Notes: a model not told the origin generated them from the letters alone. A stretch of 64,000 nucleotides of DNA from Cupriavidus sp. 2SB (GCF_005503625.1 NZ_SCMX01000023.1:24067-88066); one strand, 5' to 3'. Counted from the first letter of the stretch, positions 10,212-24,818 are shown. Made by a program: numbers and translations.

Positions 10212-10859
10212 ATGTCCACGACGACGAATACCATTCCGTCGGTCAACCTGCTGCCTTATCACGAGGCGCGCAAGGCAGCCCGACGCAAGAAGGTCTACAC
10301 GATGCTGGGCGGTGCGGCGGGCGCAGGTGCGCTCGTGGTGCTGGCTGGCGGCTTCTACATTGACGCGCAGATCGAGGATGTCAGCCGTCTGAATCAGACG
10401 CTTTCGACCGAGAACGCCCGCATGGACGGGCAGATCAAGGAAGTCAACTCGCTCAAGAAGGATATCGAGGCACTGCTCGACCGGCAGCGCGCCATCGAAA
10501 GCTTGCAGGCCCAGCGCAACCTGCCGGTGCAGTTGCTCGAGGAACTGGTTCGCCAGGTACCCGAAGGCGTGTACCTGACAAGCCTCAAGCAGACGGGCGA
10601 CAACTTTGTCATGGCCGGCATCGCGCAATCCAACGAGCGTGTCTCCGAACTGCTTCGCAACATCGACCAGGTGCAATGGCTCGATCGAGCCGAGTTGGTC
10701 GAGTCGAAGGCCACCGTGATGACGAACAACCTGAAGGAGCAACGCAGGCTGTTCGACTTCTCGATGCGCTTCTCGTATCGCGTGGAAGAACCCGCCGTCA
10801 AGAAGGGCGCCGGCGGCGCATCGGCGGCCGCGGCCAAGCCCGCGAAAGGCAAGGTCTGA
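10212..10859 (+). CDS. pilN: Type IV pilus inner-membrane alignment protein PilN
   Basis: The product has 215 residues. The cytoplasmic N-terminus has the PilM-binding motif SVNLLPYHEARK. One transmembrane helix follows (about residues 34-50), then a periplasmic coiled coil (QIEDVSRLNQTLSTENARMDG) and a ferredoxin-like domain. The C-terminus is Ala/Lys-rich. PilN heterodimerises with PilO to bridge the inner membrane to PilP and PilQ. ATG 10212 lies after GGGGGA, 19 nt downstream of pilM. Confidence 0.95.
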   Translation: MSTTTNTIPSVNLLPYHEARKAARRKKVYTMLGGAAGAGALVVLAGGFYIDAQIEDVSRLNQTLSTENARMDGQIKEVNSLKKDIEALLDRQRAIESLQAQRNLPVQLLEELVRQVPEGVYLTSLKQTGDNFVMAGIAQSNERVSELLRNIDQVQWLDRAELVESKATVMTNNLKEQRRLFDFSMRFSYRVEEPAVKKGAGGASAAAAKPAKGKV

Positions 10860-10861
10860 CC

Positions 10862-11533
10862 ATGGCGCTGAATTCCGATATCTCCCTGCAGGATCTGACC
10901 GCGCAGTTCCGCGGCCTGAACCTGAACGAGCCCGAAACGTGGCCTACCGCCCCGCGCCTGCTGTTCTCGGTTCTGGCCGCGGTGATCGTGCTGGTACTCG
11001 GCTGGCAGTTCTACTGGAGCGACAAAACCGCCGATCTTGATCGCCGTCATGCCGAACACGAGACTCTCAAGACACAGTTCCGAAGCAAGGTGGCGCAGGT
11101 GGCCAACCTCGAAGCATTGCGCAAGCAGAAGGTGGAAGTGGAAAAGCGCGTCGCGCTTGCCGAACGCCAGTTGCCGAACAGTACCGAGATGGACGCGCTG
11201 CTCGCGGACGTGAACCACGCTGGTGTGGCGCGCGGCCTCCAGTTCGAACTGTTCAAGCCACAGGCCGCCATCATCAAGCCGTACTTTGCCGAGATTCCGG
11301 TCAACCTCAAGGTCACCGGCCGCTACCACGACGTTGCGCTGTTCAATGCGGACGTGGCGGCCCTGTCGCGGATCGTGTCGATGCGTAACCTGAACATGTC
11401 GGTGGCCAAGGACGGCACGCTTTCGATGGAAGGTGTGGCGATGGCCTATCGTGCGCTGGACCCGGACGAGCAGGCAGCACAACGCAAGGCGGCTGCCGAT
11501 GCCGCGGCGAAGAAGAAGGGAGGTGCCAAGTGA
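10862..11533 (+). CDS. pilO: Type IV pilus inner-membrane alignment protein PilO
   Basis: The product has 223 residues: a cytoplasmic N-terminal stretch, one transmembrane helix (LLFSVLAAVIVLVLGWQFYW, about residues 37-56), a periplasmic coiled coil, and a ferredoxin-like domain (FELFKPQ, VTGRYHDVALFNADVAALSR). It partners PilN in the alignment subcomplex. The start lies 2 nt after the pilN stop and the end overlaps pilP by 4 nt (GTGA), so translation is probably coupled. Confidence 0.95.
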   Translation: MALNSDISLQDLTAQFRGLNLNEPETWPTAPRLLFSVLAAVIVLVLGWQFYWSDKTADLDRRHAEHETLKTQFRSKVAQVANLEALRKQKVEVEKRVALAERQLPNSTEMDALLADVNHAGVARGLQFELFKPQAAIIKPYFAEIPVNLKVTGRYHDVALFNADVAALSRIVSMRNLNMSVAKDGTLSMEGVAMAYRALDPDEQAAQRKAAADAAAKKKGGAK

Positions 11534-12072
11534 GTCGCCTTCTCGAACGATGCCCCCCGGTTGCGCTGCATACGTTGGCTGCTGCGGCACTGGCGGTGCT
11601 CGCGCTGACCGGATGCGGCCCTAGCGAGGACGACGGCCTGAGACTGTGGATGGACCAGACGCGTGCCGCTAAGGCGCCCGCGCCCGAGCCGCTGCCCGAC
11701 GTCAAGCCTTACACGCCGCGCGAGTATGCCGGCCGTAGTTCGCCGGAGCCATTTGCGCAGACCAAGATCGGCGAGCTGAACAAGTCGATGACCGAGTCGC
11801 CGGAGGCCGGACGGCGACGCGAGCCGCTTGAAGACTATCCGCTGGAGAACTTCAAGATGCTCGGCATGCTGAAGAAAAACGGCGAGACCTACGGTGTCGT
11901 ACGCGTAGATAACAAGATCCACCACGTCAAGGTGGGTCAATATCTCGGCCAAAGCTATGGCCGGGTCGTCCGCATCAACGATCAGGAGATCGTGTTGCGC
12001 GAATTGGTTCGGGAAGGGGTCTCAGATTGGAAAGAGAAAATGACCAGCCTGAAGCTGGAGGCATCCGCATGA
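11530..12072 (+). CDS. pilP: Type IV pilus lipoprotein PilP
   Basis: PilP is the inner-membrane lipoprotein that links PilNO to the PilQ secretin. The product has 180 residues with signal peptide and lipobox LALTGCGPSED (Cys29). A disordered Pro-rich linker follows, then a C-terminal beta domain (FKMLGMLKKNGETYGVVRVDNKIHHVKVG, split across about residues 110-140) typical of PilP. The GTG start overlaps the pilO stop, and the stop overlaps the pilQ ATG (ATGA). Confidence 0.95.
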   Translation: MSRLLERCPPVALHTLAAAALAVLALTGCGPSEDDGLRLWMDQTRAAKAPAPEPLPDVKPYTPREYAGRSSPEPFAQTKIGELNKSMTESPEAGRRREPLEDYPLENFKMLGMLKKNGETYGVVRVDNKIHHVKVGQYLGQSYGRVVRINDQEIVLRELVREGVSDWKEKMTSLKLEASA

Positions 12073-14201
12073 TCACCGCACGTTGGGTCAGGACGCTTGC
12101 GGGCGCGTCCGCTATGGCGCTGATGCTGGCCGCTCCGGCCGCATTTGCACAGAACAACCAGCTCAAACAGGTGGACGCCAACGTGGTTGGCGAGCAGACC
12201 GTGTTCACGGTCGACCTCAAGAGCCCGCTGGCGCAGAAGCCGGTGGATTTCACGACGCAGAATCCGTCGAAGATCGCGATCGATTTCTTCGATACCGGGT
12301 TTGTAGCGGGCCGGGCACAGTATGAGTACGCCGGCAAGCTGCTCAAGAGCGCCAACGTGATGCAGATCGGGGACCGCACCCGCGTGGTGCTGAACCTGAG
12401 TCGCAACGCGACGTATCGCACGGAAATTCGGGGCACGCAGTACGTGGTGTTGATGGACAACGTCACGCAGTCGGCTACCGCCGCCGCACCGACGTTCGCG
12501 CCATCGCCGACCGTGACCGCCGCCGTGGCGGCCAACCGTCCGTCGGTACGCAATATCGATTTCCGTCGCGCAGGCGAGAGTGCGGGCCGCGTGGTGGTGG
12601 ACCTGTCCTCGCGCGATACCGGCATCAACATCCAGCAGCAGGGCCAGAACCTGGTCGTGGATTTCATGGGCACCGCGCTGCCCGCCGATCTGCGCCGCCG
12701 CTTCGACGTGACGGATTTCGGCACGCCGGTGCAAGGTCTGCGTGCCAACGATGCCAACGGCAGCGCTCGCCTCATCATCGAGCCGCGGGGCAACTGGGAA
12801 TATAGCTCTTACCAGACCGACACTCAGTTCGTGGTGGAGGTGCGGCCGGTCAAGAACGATCCGAACAAGCTGATCGCCGGTCAGGGATATCGCGGCGAGA
12901 GGTTGTCGCTGAACTTCCAGAACATCGATATCCGGTCGCTGCTGCAGGTCTTTGCGGACTTCACGAACCTGAACATCATCACGAGCGACACGGTGCAGGG
13001 CAACCTGACGCTGCGCCTCAAGGATGTGCCGTGGGACCAGGCGCTCCAGATCGTGATGGACTCGAAGGGGCTGGCGTCGCGCCGCAACGGCAACGTGCTG
13101 TGGGTGGCGCCGAAGGCCGAGCTGGCCACGAAGGAAAAGCTCGAGCTTGAGTCGATGCAGCAGATCAACGAACTCGAGCCGATCCGCAGCCAGGTGTTCC
13201 AACTCAACTACCAGCGTGCCGACGATGTGCGCCGCATGCTGCTGGGGTTGCCGGTTGCGGGCAGTGGCGGCGGTGCTGCACCGGCGGGTGGTGCAGCGGG
13301 TGCCGCGAGCGTGACGCGCATGCTGTCGAAGCGCGGCTCGCTGACGGCGGATCCGCGTACGAACCAGCTGTTCGTGTCGGACATCGGCAGCAAGCTGGAA
13401 GAAGTGCAAGGCTTCCTGCAGAAGATCGACATTCCTGTACGCCAGGTCATCATCGAGGCGCGCATCGTCGAGGCGAGCGATACGTTCAGCCGCAATCTCG
13501 GTGTGAAGCTGGGTTTTGCCCTGCCGCGCTCGGGCAGCGCAATCGGCAATTCCTATCAGAACGTGGCCTCGCCATTCACGGCCGACAGCAAGTGGACCAA
13601 CGCGCCGGCGCTGAGTTTGCCGGCAGCGGCGATCAATGGCGTGGACCCGGCATCGGTGGCGTTCAGCATCTTCAACGCCGGCGCAGGCCGCTTCCTGGAT
13701 CTGGAAATCTCGGCGCTGGAAGCTGACGGCAAGGGCAAGATCATCTCCAGCCCGCGTGTCGTGACGGCAAACAACATCAAGGCGCTGATCGAGCAGGGTA
13801 CCGAACTGCCGTACCAGTCGGCTACGTCGAGCGGCGCCACGTCGATCCAGTTCCGCAAGGCCAACCTGAAGCTGGAAGTCACGCCGCAGATCACGCCCGA
13901 AGGCAATGTGCTGCTGGACGTCGATGTGAACAAGGACAGTGTCGGTATCCAGACCGTCAACGGCTTTGCCATCGACACCAAGCACGTGCAGACCCAGGTG
14001 CTGGTCGACAACGGCGGCACGGTGGTGATTGGCGGTATCTACAGCCAGGACGAAAGCAACAACGTCAACAAGGTGCCCTTCCTGGGCGATATCCCGGTGA
14101 TCGGCAACCTGTTCAAGAACAACGCCAAGGTCAACAACCGGACCGAGCTCCTGGTGTTCCTGACGCCGCGCATCCTGAACGATAACGTCTCGCTGAAATA
14201 G
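12069..14201 (+). CDS. pilQ: Type IV pilus secretin PilQ
   Basis: The product has 710 residues. After a signal peptide ending in AAPAAFAQ come two AMIN domains (about residues 30-130 and 155-260) that bind peptidoglycan. A secretin/TonB short N-domain follows (LSLNFQNIDIRSLLQVFADF), then an N1-type domain with a Gly/Ala-rich insertion, and the secretin barrel (RQVIIEARIVEASDTFSRNLG through PVIGNLFKNNAKVNNRTELL). It forms the outer-membrane pore for the pilus. ATG 12069 overlaps the pilP stop by 4 nt; an in-frame ATG at 12027 lies inside pilP and would spoil the signal peptide. Confidence 0.97.
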   Translation: MITARWVRTLAGASAMALMLAAPAAFAQNNQLKQVDANVVGEQTVFTVDLKSPLAQKPVDFTTQNPSKIAIDFFDTGFVAGRAQYEYAGKLLKSANVMQIGDRTRVVLNLSRNATYRTEIRGTQYVVLMDNVTQSATAAAPTFAPSPTVTAAVAANRPSVRNIDFRRAGESAGRVVVDLSSRDTGINIQQQGQNLVVDFMGTALPADLRRRFDVTDFGTPVQGLRANDANGSARLIIEPRGNWEYSSYQTDTQFVVEVRPVKNDPNKLIAGQGYRGERLSLNFQNIDIRSLLQVFADFTNLNIITSDTVQGNLTLRLKDVPWDQALQIVMDSKGLASRRNGNVLWVAPKAELATKEKLELESMQQINELEPIRSQVFQLNYQRADDVRRMLLGLPVAGSGGGAAPAGGAAGAASVTRMLSKRGSLTADPRTNQLFVSDIGSKLEEVQGFLQKIDIPVRQVIIEARIVEASDTFSRNLGVKLGFALPRSGSAIGNSYQNVASPFTADSKWTNAPALSLPAAAINGVDPASVAFSIFNAGAGRFLDLEISALEADGKGKIISSPRVVTANNIKALIEQGTELPYQSATSSGATSIQFRKANLKLEVTPQITPEGNVLLDVDVNKDSVGIQTVNGFAIDTKHVQTQVLVDNGGTVVIGGIYSQDESNNVNKVPFLGDIPVIGNLFKNNAKVNNRTELLVFLTPRILNDNVSLK

Positions 14202-14245
14202 CCCGGTCCGGGTGCAGCACCAAGCCCGGATGCAGTAAACTGGCA

Positions 14246-14276
14246 GGCCGCGTCGCAACCCGACGCGGCCTTTTTC
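14246..14276 (+). terminator. Rho-independent terminator after pilMNOPQ
   Basis: A perfect 10-bp stem GGCCGCGTCG / CGACGCGGCC (14246-14255 with 14261-14270) with 5-nt loop CAACC is followed by TTTTT. It separates the pil operon from aroK-aroB. Confidence 0.93.
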
Positions 14277-14417
14277 CTTTTGGCGGCGTCGTGGGCGGTA
14301 TCGATGGCTGGCCGGGACGGGAGCCATGCAATGATGCACAATGGCGTTTGCATCACGTCGCGTCCCCTCCCAGGCGACCGCGCGTGCCCCGAGCCTTATC
14401 GTGCAAGACAGTCTCCT

Positions 14418-15029
14418 GTGACAGCCAATCGCCCGAACCTATTCTTTGTTGGCCTGATGGGCGCCGGCAAGACCACCGTGGGCCGCGCCGTAGCCCGACG
14501 CCTGAACTATCCGTTCTTCGATTCGGACCATGAACTCGAAGCGCGGTGTGGCGTGCGCATCCCGGTAATTTTCGATCACGAAGGTGAAGCCGGATTCCGG
14601 GACCGCGAGGAACACGCCATTGCAGAACTGACGTCGCGCAGCGGCATTGTGCTGGCAACCGGCGGCGGCGCCGTGCTGCGCGAGGCCAACCGGGCGGCCC
14701 TGAAGGCCAATGGCACGGTCGTCTACCTGCGCGCCAGCCCGCATGACCTGTGGCTGCGCACCCGGCATGACCGCAACCGTCCACTGCTGCAAACCGCCGA
14801 TCCCAAGGGGCGCCTGGAAGCGCTCTACGCCGAGCGCGATCCGCTCTATCGGGAAGTGGCGGACTTCATTATCGAAACCGGCAAGCCGACCGTGGCACAG
14901 CTTGCTAATATGGTTCTCATGCAACTTGAAATGGCCGGCTTCACGCTTCCGCCCGTCGATACTGCCGCCGATTCGATTTCGGAAACGGACGAGCCAGACG
15001 GGCGCCCGGCCCAGGACACCCATTCATGA
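14418..15029 (+). CDS. aroK: Shikimate kinase
   Basis: AroK phosphorylates shikimate in aromatic amino acid synthesis. The product has about 203 residues: Walker [10 protein letters not shown] near the N-terminus, the shikimate-binding FDSDHELE and FRDREEHAI blocks, GGG in [11 protein letters not shown], and the lid arginines in [11 protein letters not shown]. The start is unusual: GTG 14418 gives [10 protein letters not shown] directly before the nucleotide-binding strand, whereas the in-frame ATGs upstream (for example 14331) would add a non-conserved leader. The stop overlaps aroB by 4 nt (ATGA). Confidence 0.93.
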   Translation: MTANRPNLFFVGLMGAGKTTVGRAVARRLNYPFFDSDHELEARCGVRIPVIFDHEGEAGFRDREEHAIAELTSRSGIVLATGGGAVLREANRAALKANGTVVYLRASPHDLWLRTRHDRNRPLLQTADPKGRLEALYAERDPLYREVADFIIETGKPTVAQLANMVLMQLEMAGFTLPPVDTAADSISETDEPDGRPAQDTHS

Positions 15030-16132
15030 TCACGCTGGAAGTCGATCTCGGGACGCGTAGCTACCCGATCCATATCGGCGGCGGCCTGCTGGACCGCGCC
15101 GAACTGCTGCAACCGCATGTGCGGGGGCAGCACGCTGTCATCGTCACCAACGAAACCGTGGGGCCACTATACGCGGCGCGCGTCGAGGCCGTGCTGGCGA
15201 AGCTCGGCAAGACCGTACGGACGGTGGTACTGCCCGACGGCGAGCGCTTCAAGCAGTGGGAAACGCTGAACCTTATCTTCGATGCGCTATTGCAGGCTGG
15301 CGCCGATCGCAAGACGACACTGATCGCACTGGGCGGCGGCGTGGTGGGCGACATGACGGGGTTTGCAGCCGCCTGCTATATGCGTGGCGTGCCGTTCGTG
15401 CAGATGCCGACGACGCTGCTGTCACAGGTGGACTCGTCCGTGGGCGGCAAGACTGGTATCAACCACCCGCTCGGCAAGAACATGATCGGCGCGTTCCACC
15501 AGCCGAATGCTGTGATCGCCGATATCGACACGCTGCGAACGCTGCCGCCGCGGGAACTCGCAGCGGGGCTGGCCGAGGTCATCAAGCATGGTGCCATCGC
15601 CGATGCGGACTACTTCGGCTGGATCGAATCGAATATCGGCGGACTCAATGACTGCGACGTCGTGCTGATGGCCGAAGCCGTGCGCCGCTCGTGCGAGATC
15701 AAGGCAAGTGTGGTGGCGCAGGACGAGCGCGAAGGCGGCCTGCGCGCCATCCTCAATTTTGGGCACACGTTCGGCCATGCCATCGAAGCCGGCATGGGCT
15801 ACGGCGAATGGCTGCACGGGGAGGCCGTGGGCTGCGGCATGGTGATGGCAGCGGACCTGTCGCATCGGCTGGGCTTCATCGACGTGCAGACCCGCGCGCG
15901 TATCCGCACGCTGACGCAAGCGGCCATGCTGCCCGTGGTGGCGCCGGACCTGGGCGTGGATCGCTATGTCGAACTGATGAAGGTGGACAAGAAAGCCGAA
16001 GCCGGCAGCATCAAGTTCATCCTGTTGCGCAAGCTGGGCGAAGCATTCATTACCACGGTGCCGGACCCCGATCTGCGCGATACGTTGCGCCACGCCGTCC
16101 TCAAACCGCCTACCGAGGCACCGGTCGCGTGA
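15026..16132 (+). CDS. aroB: 3-dehydroquinate synthase
   Basis: AroB converts DAHP to 3-dehydroquinate, the second step of the shikimate pathway, using NAD+ and a divalent metal. The product has 368 residues. Visible are the NAD-binding block [36 protein letters not shown], the metal-ligand Glu of [10 protein letters not shown], and the metal-ligand His residues in [11 protein letters not shown] and [12 protein letters not shown]. It overlaps aroK and precedes dgt by 55 nt. Confidence 0.97.
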   Translation: MITLEVDLGTRSYPIHIGGGLLDRAELLQPHVRGQHAVIVTNETVGPLYAARVEAVLAKLGKTVRTVVLPDGERFKQWETLNLIFDALLQAGADRKTTLIALGGGVVGDMTGFAAACYMRGVPFVQMPTTLLSQVDSSVGGKTGINHPLGKNMIGAFHQPNAVIADIDTLRTLPPRELAAGLAEVIKHGAIADADYFGWIESNIGGLNDCDVVLMAEAVRRSCEIKASVVAQDEREGGLRAILNFGHTFGHAIEAGMGYGEWLHGEAVGCGMVMAADLSHRLGFIDVQTRARIRTLTQAAMLPVVAPDLGVDRYVELMKVDKKAEAGSIKFILLRKLGEAFITTVPDPDLRDTLRHAVLKPPTEAPVA

Positions 16133-16187
16133 GCGACAGGTTATGCCTTGCAACCCCGAACCAGCCACGGATTAACGGATTGCCCGC

Positions 16188-17354
16188 ATGACCACCGCTC
16201 CCCTGAAAGTCACACCCGCCGACCTCGACGCCCACCTCGCCCCGTATGCCGCGCTCTCTGCGCGGTCGCGCGGGCGCGTGCATGCGGAGCCGGCCTCGTC
16301 GTCGCGCAGCGAATTCCAGCGCGACCGCGATCGCGTCATCCACAGCACAGCCTTCCGCCGACTCGAATACAAGACGCAGGTCTTCGTGAATCACGAGGGC
16401 GACCTGTTTCGCACGCGGCTGACGCACAGCCTCGAAGTGGCGCAGATCGCGCGGTCCATCGCCCGCAACCTCCGGCTGAACGAGGATCTGGTAGAGGCCA
16501 TTTCGCTGGCGCACGATCTTGGGCACACCCCATTCGGCCACGCCGGTCAGGATGCGCTCAACGGCTGCATGAAGAACCACGGAGGCTTCGAGCACAATCT
16601 GCAGAGCCTGTTGGTGGTGGACGAGTTGGAGGAGCGCTACGGCGGCTTCAACGGGCTGAACCTGACGTTCGAAACGCGCGAGGGCATCCTGAAGCATTGT
16701 TCGCGCGTGAACGCCGCTGCGCTGGGTGAGCTGGGGCGCCGCTTTCTGGAGGGGGCGCAGCCCTCGCTGGAGGCGCAACTGGCCAACCTGGCCGACGAGA
16801 TCGCCTACAACAACCACGATATCGACGATGGCCTGCGGTCGGGTTTGCTGACCCTGGAGCAACTCGACGAGATCCCGATGTGGGGACGCCATCGCGCGGA
16901 GGTGATGGCGGCGTTCCCGGGTATCAACGGCAGGCGTGTGATCAATGAGACGGTGCGCCGTATGATCAACACGCTGATCGTCGATCTGATCGAGACCACG
17001 GGGCGCAATATCGTGGCGGCCAACCCGAAGACGATCGATGACGTACGCGCCGCCGGCCCGCTGGTGTCGTTCAGTCCGAAGGTGCATGAAGAGGCCCAGG
17101 CACTCAAGCGTTTCCTGTTCCGCCATTTGTATCGCCACTACCTGGTGATGCGGATGTCGGCCAAAGCCCAGCGCATTATTACCGACCTGTTCGGCGCATT
17201 CATTCAGGATCCGCGCCTCCTGCCGCCGCAATACCAGGCGGCGGGCCACGGCACCGATCAGCCACGGTTGATCGCGCACTATATCGCCGGCATGACGGAC
17301 CGCTATGCCATCCGCGAGCATCGCCGCATTTTCGCAGTCAGCGAAAGCAACTGA
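16188..17354 (+). CDS. dgt: Deoxyguanosinetriphosphate triphosphohydrolase-like HD protein
   Basis: The product has 388 residues and an HD-superfamily fold. Its N-terminal [20 protein letters not shown] block is followed by the metal-binding His of [13 protein letters not shown], the HD pair in [16 protein letters not shown] and the later Asp in YNNHDIDDG. Family members hydrolyse dNTPs to deoxynucleoside and triphosphate; substrate preference of this non-enterobacterial branch cannot be read from sequence. It is probably cotranscribed with aroKB. Confidence 0.93.
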   Translation: MTTAPLKVTPADLDAHLAPYAALSARSRGRVHAEPASSSRSEFQRDRDRVIHSTAFRRLEYKTQVFVNHEGDLFRTRLTHSLEVAQIARSIARNLRLNEDLVEAISLAHDLGHTPFGHAGQDALNGCMKNHGGFEHNLQSLLVVDELEERYGGFNGLNLTFETREGILKHCSRVNAAALGELGRRFLEGAQPSLEAQLANLADEIAYNNHDIDDGLRSGLLTLEQLDEIPMWGRHRAEVMAAFPGINGRRVINETVRRMINTLIVDLIETTGRNIVAANPKTIDDVRAAGPLVSFSPKVHEEAQALKRFLFRHLYRHYLVMRMSAKAQRIITDLFGAFIQDPRLLPPQYQAAGHGTDQPRLIAHYIAGMTDRYAIREHRRIFAVSESN

Positions 17355-17390
17355 CTCGCCGGGGATGCATTGAAATAAACGGGGACAGAT

Positions 17391-17425
17391 CAGGCTATCA
17401 TTGGGGCCACCCAAGATCAGATAGC
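17391..17425. repeat. Nested inverted repeats just upstream of the RAYT gene
   Basis: GGCTATC (17393-17399) pairs with GATAGCC (17419-17425). Inside lies a perfect hairpin TTGGG-GCCA-CCCAA (17401-17414). GATCA precedes both outer arms. This compact, imperfectly paired hairpin ends 11 nt before the transposase start. REP-like structured DNA of this kind is what RAYT proteins bind, but the guide tetranucleotide typical of REPs is not obvious. Confidence 0.5.
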
Positions 17426-17436
17426 CGGATTGCCCC

Positions 17437-18168
17437 ATGGCTCGCCTTCCCCGATTCTCTCCCCCTGACATGCCTGTGCTGGTGTTGCAGCGCGGGAACA
17501 ACCGCCAGCCGGTGTTCCTCGGCACAGACGACTACCTGCATTACCTCGATTGCCTGCGCATGGCAGCCCGCGAACACGAGTTGTCGATCCACGCCTATGC
17601 ATTGCGGCCCAACCATATCCACCTGGTCGCCACGCCCAAGGGGGCTGATTCGCTGAGCTTGACGATGCAAGCGGTGGGCCGGCGCTACGCTCGGCATTTC
17701 AATCGGGTGGCAGAGCGTACTGGCACCCTCTGGGAAGGACGGTTTCGCTCGGCGGTCATCGAACCCGGCCTCTGGATGATGCCCGCCATGCTCTATGTCG
17801 AGGGGAATGCGGTTCGTTCTGCCGATGTCTTGACGCCTGACGCCGACCGCTGGAGCAGCTATCGCCATCATGCCGGCATCGAAGCCAGTCCGCTTGTAAG
17901 CGATCACTCCGTGTATTGGGATCTCGGTAACACGCCATTCGAGCGTCAATCCAACTACCGGGCGCTGATGGCTGACGGCCTGTCCGGCAAGGCGCTCGCC
18001 ACTCTGCAAAAACATGCCCATAGCGGCTGGCCGCTGGGTAGCGATGCGTTCCTGGCGCAGTTGGAGCGGCAGTCCACCCGGCGCGTGCAACCCCTTCCCA
18101 AAGGCCGGCCGCGCAAGGTGGGGGGCGAGGACGCGTTGACGGCGCCGTCGGAGCACGCACCAAGTTGA
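17437..18168 (+). CDS. REP-associated tyrosine transposase (RAYT, IS200-like Y1 fold)
   Basis: The product has 243 residues with the REP-transposase domain in the first about 150. It contains QRGNNRQPVF, the HxH metal motif in ALRPNHIHLVATP, the catalytic Tyr in GRRYARHFN and the conserved TGTLWEGRFRSAVIE. A basic C-terminal tail (LPKGRPRKVGG) is also typical. These single-copy, domesticated relatives of IS200/IS605 transposases process REP/BIME repeats by Y1 single-strand cleavage. No tnpB is present. It sits between dgt and gltB, where it interrupts an otherwise conserved metabolic order. Flanking GGGGACAG / GTGTCCCC inverted pieces (17381 and 18192) and relatively AT-rich flanks suggest insertion. 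Confidence 0.9.
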   Translation: MARLPRFSPPDMPVLVLQRGNNRQPVFLGTDDYLHYLDCLRMAAREHELSIHAYALRPNHIHLVATPKGADSLSLTMQAVGRRYARHFNRVAERTGTLWEGRFRSAVIEPGLWMMPAMLYVEGNAVRSADVLTPDADRWSSYRHHAGIEASPLVSDHSVYWDLGNTPFERQSNYRALMADGLSGKALATLQKHAHSGWPLGSDAFLAQLERQSTRRVQPLPKGRPRKVGGEDALTAPSEHAPS

Positions 18169-18185
18169 GGCATTTGTGCGCGAAA

Positions 18186-18250
18186 TTTAATGTGTCCCCA
18201 TTAATTGACCCTACAAAAATGGTGCGATTTTTAATGTGTTCTGACCCCAT
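18186..18250. repeat. Direct repeats downstream of the RAYT gene
   Basis: TTTAATGTGT occurs at 18186-18195 and again at 18230-18239, each followed within a few bases by CCCC (GTGTCCCCATTAAT; GTGTTCTGACCCCATTT). The stretch is AT-rich compared with its surroundings. It may be a remnant of the elements mobilised by, or the former end of, the adjacent transposase unit. Confidence 0.45.
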
Positions 18251-18282
18251 TTAAAAAATCTGCACGGTTAAGTCGATTCTCT

Positions 18283-18288
18283 TATAGT
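18283..18288 (+). promoter_or_regulatory. Candidate -10 element for gltBD
   Basis: TATAGT (five of six) lies about 150 nt before the gltB start in the AT-rich segment after the RAYT gene. The -35 region is poor (TGCACG at 16-nt spacing), so an activator or another promoter could be involved. Confidence 0.28.
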
Positions 18289-18438
18289 TGCCCCACCCAC
18301 ACAGTCATTGTGCGGCGCGTCACGCTCGTGTACGCCGCTGCGGTGCCTGCTTGCCACGCCCGATAAAGAGGCCCTGCAGCAGCCACCCCTACGGTCTGCA
18401 CGCGCGCTGATTGCGCAGCCTTCACCGGAATTCAGCCC

Positions 18439-23211
<4,773 letters not shown>

Positions 23212-23325
23212 TCGGGCAGCCCCACGAGAGGGCGCCTGCGGCCACGGGCCGCGGCGCCGACAAGATACTGACCCCACGCGAGGCTGGCCCGGCCGCCTCG
23301 CGCCAAGCAAGACCAAGGATGCAAC

Positions 23326-24792
23326 ATGGGTAAGGCGACTGGCTTTCTCGAATTTCCGCGCCAGAACGAAGGCTACGAACCGGTAGTCAAGCGGGTGAAG
23401 CACTACAAGGAGTTCGTGTTCGCGCTGTCGGACAACGAAGCGAAGCTCCAGGGTGCGCGCTGCATGGACTGCGGAATTCCGTTCTGCAACAACGGCTGCC
23501 CCGTCAACAACATCATTCCCGACTTCAATGACCTGGTGTATCGCCAGGACTGGAAGTCGGCGATCGAGGTGCTGCACCAGACCAACAACTTCCCCGAGTT
23601 CACGGGCCGCATCTGCCCGGCACCGTGCGAGGCAGCCTGCACGCTCGGCATCAACGAACTGCCGGTGGGCATCAAGTCGATCGAGCACGCGATCATCGAC
23701 AAGGCCTGGGAAGAAGGCTGGGTCGCACCGCAGGTAGCCAAGCACAAGACCGGCAAGACCGTGGCCGTGGTGGGTTCGGGCCCGGCGGGCATGGCCGCTG
23801 CGCAGCAACTGGCGCGCGCCGGTCACGACGTGACCGTGTTCGAGAAGAACGACCGCGTGGGTGGCCTGCTGCGGTATGGCATCCCCGACTTCAAGATGGA
23901 AAAGACGCTGATCGACCGCCGCATCGAGCAGATGCAGTCGGAAGGCGTGACGTTCCGCACGGGCGTGATGGTGACCGATGGCGACAAGCTGCCGGCCGGC
24001 ATCAAGAACTACGCTCGCGAAACGGTGACTGCGCAGGCGCTGATGGACCAGTTCGACGCCGTGGTGCTGGCGGGCGGCTCCGAAGTGCCGCGCGATCTGC
24101 CGGTGCCGAACCGCGATCTGGATGGCGTGCACTACGCGCTGGAATTCCTGATTCCGCAAAACAAGGAAGTGGCCGGCGACGGCGCCAACGAGATCCGTGC
24201 CGAAGGCAAGCACGTGATCGTGATCGGTGGCGGCGATACGGGCTCTGACTGCGTGGGTACGTCGAACCGCCATGGCGCGGTGTCGGTGACGCAGTTCGAA
24301 CTGCTGCCGCAGCCGCCGGAAGAAGAGAACAAGCCGCTGGTGTGGCCGTACTGGCCGATCAAGATGCGCACGTCGTCGTCGCACGACGAAGGCTGCTCGC
24401 GCGACTGGTCGGTGGCCACCAAGGAATTCATCGGCGAGAACGGCAAGGTCACGGCGCTGAAGGCGTGCCGCGTGGAATGGAAGGACGGACGCATGCAGGA
24501 AGTGCCGGGCAGCGAGTTCGTGCTCAAGGCCGATCTGGTGCTGCTGGCAATGGGCTTCACGAACCCGGTAGGTTCGGTGCTCGAAGCGTTCGGCGTGGAT
24601 ACCGACGCTCGCAAGAACGCCAAGGCATCGACCGAAGGCGAGCGCGCGTATCACACCAACGTGCCGAAGGTCTTCGCCGCCGGCGACGTCCGTCGCGGCC
24701 AGTCGCTCGTGGTCTGGGCCATCCGCGAAGGCCGTCAGGCCGCGCGTTCGGTGGATGCGTTCCTGATGGGATATTCGGAACTGCCGCGGTAA
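23326..24792 (+). CDS. gltD: Glutamate synthase (NADPH), small subunit
   Basis: GltD supplies electrons from NADPH through FAD and Fe-S centres to GltB. The product has 488 residues. The first cysteine cluster is [14 protein letters not shown] (Cys46, 49, 54, 58) and the second CPAPCEAAC. The FAD-binding [20 protein letters not shown] is followed by [17 protein letters not shown], and the NADPH-binding site is [11 protein letters not shown]. The second FAD contact is [17 protein letters not shown] near the C-terminus. A weak 6-bp hairpin with T run (AACCGG/CCGGTTTT, 24798-24816) and then a GGGAGAGGGG palindrome lie downstream. Confidence 0.97.
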   Translation: MGKATGFLEFPRQNEGYEPVVKRVKHYKEFVFALSDNEAKLQGARCMDCGIPFCNNGCPVNNIIPDFNDLVYRQDWKSAIEVLHQTNNFPEFTGRICPAPCEAACTLGINELPVGIKSIEHAIIDKAWEEGWVAPQVAKHKTGKTVAVVGSGPAGMAAAQQLARAGHDVTVFEKNDRVGGLLRYGIPDFKMEKTLIDRRIEQMQSEGVTFRTGVMVTDGDKLPAGIKNYARETVTAQALMDQFDAVVLAGGSEVPRDLPVPNRDLDGVHYALEFLIPQNKEVAGDGANEIRAEGKHVIVIGGGDTGSDCVGTSNRHGAVSVTQFELLPQPPEEENKPLVWPYWPIKMRTSSSHDEGCSRDWSVATKEFIGENGKVTALKACRVEWKDGRMQEVPGSEFVLKADLVLLAMGFTNPVGSVLEAFGVDTDARKNAKASTEGERAYHTNVPKVFAAGDVRRGQSLVVWAIREGRQAARSVDAFLMGYSELPR

Positions 24793-24797
24793 GCATC

Positions 24798-24816
24798 AAC
24801 CGGTGCCTCCGGTTTT
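24798..24816 (+). terminator. Weak hairpin with T run after gltD
   Basis: AACCGG (24798-24803) pairs with CCGGTT (24809-24814) around TGCCT and is followed by TT. The stem is short and lies 5 nt after the gltD stop, so termination here may be incomplete. Confidence 0.45.
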
Positions 24817-24818
24817 CG

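Noticed and set aside
11982..14339. A 785-codon minus-strand open frame opposite pilQ.
   Set aside because: pilQ is certain on the plus strand; the antisense product is compositionally biased and unrelated to any family I know.
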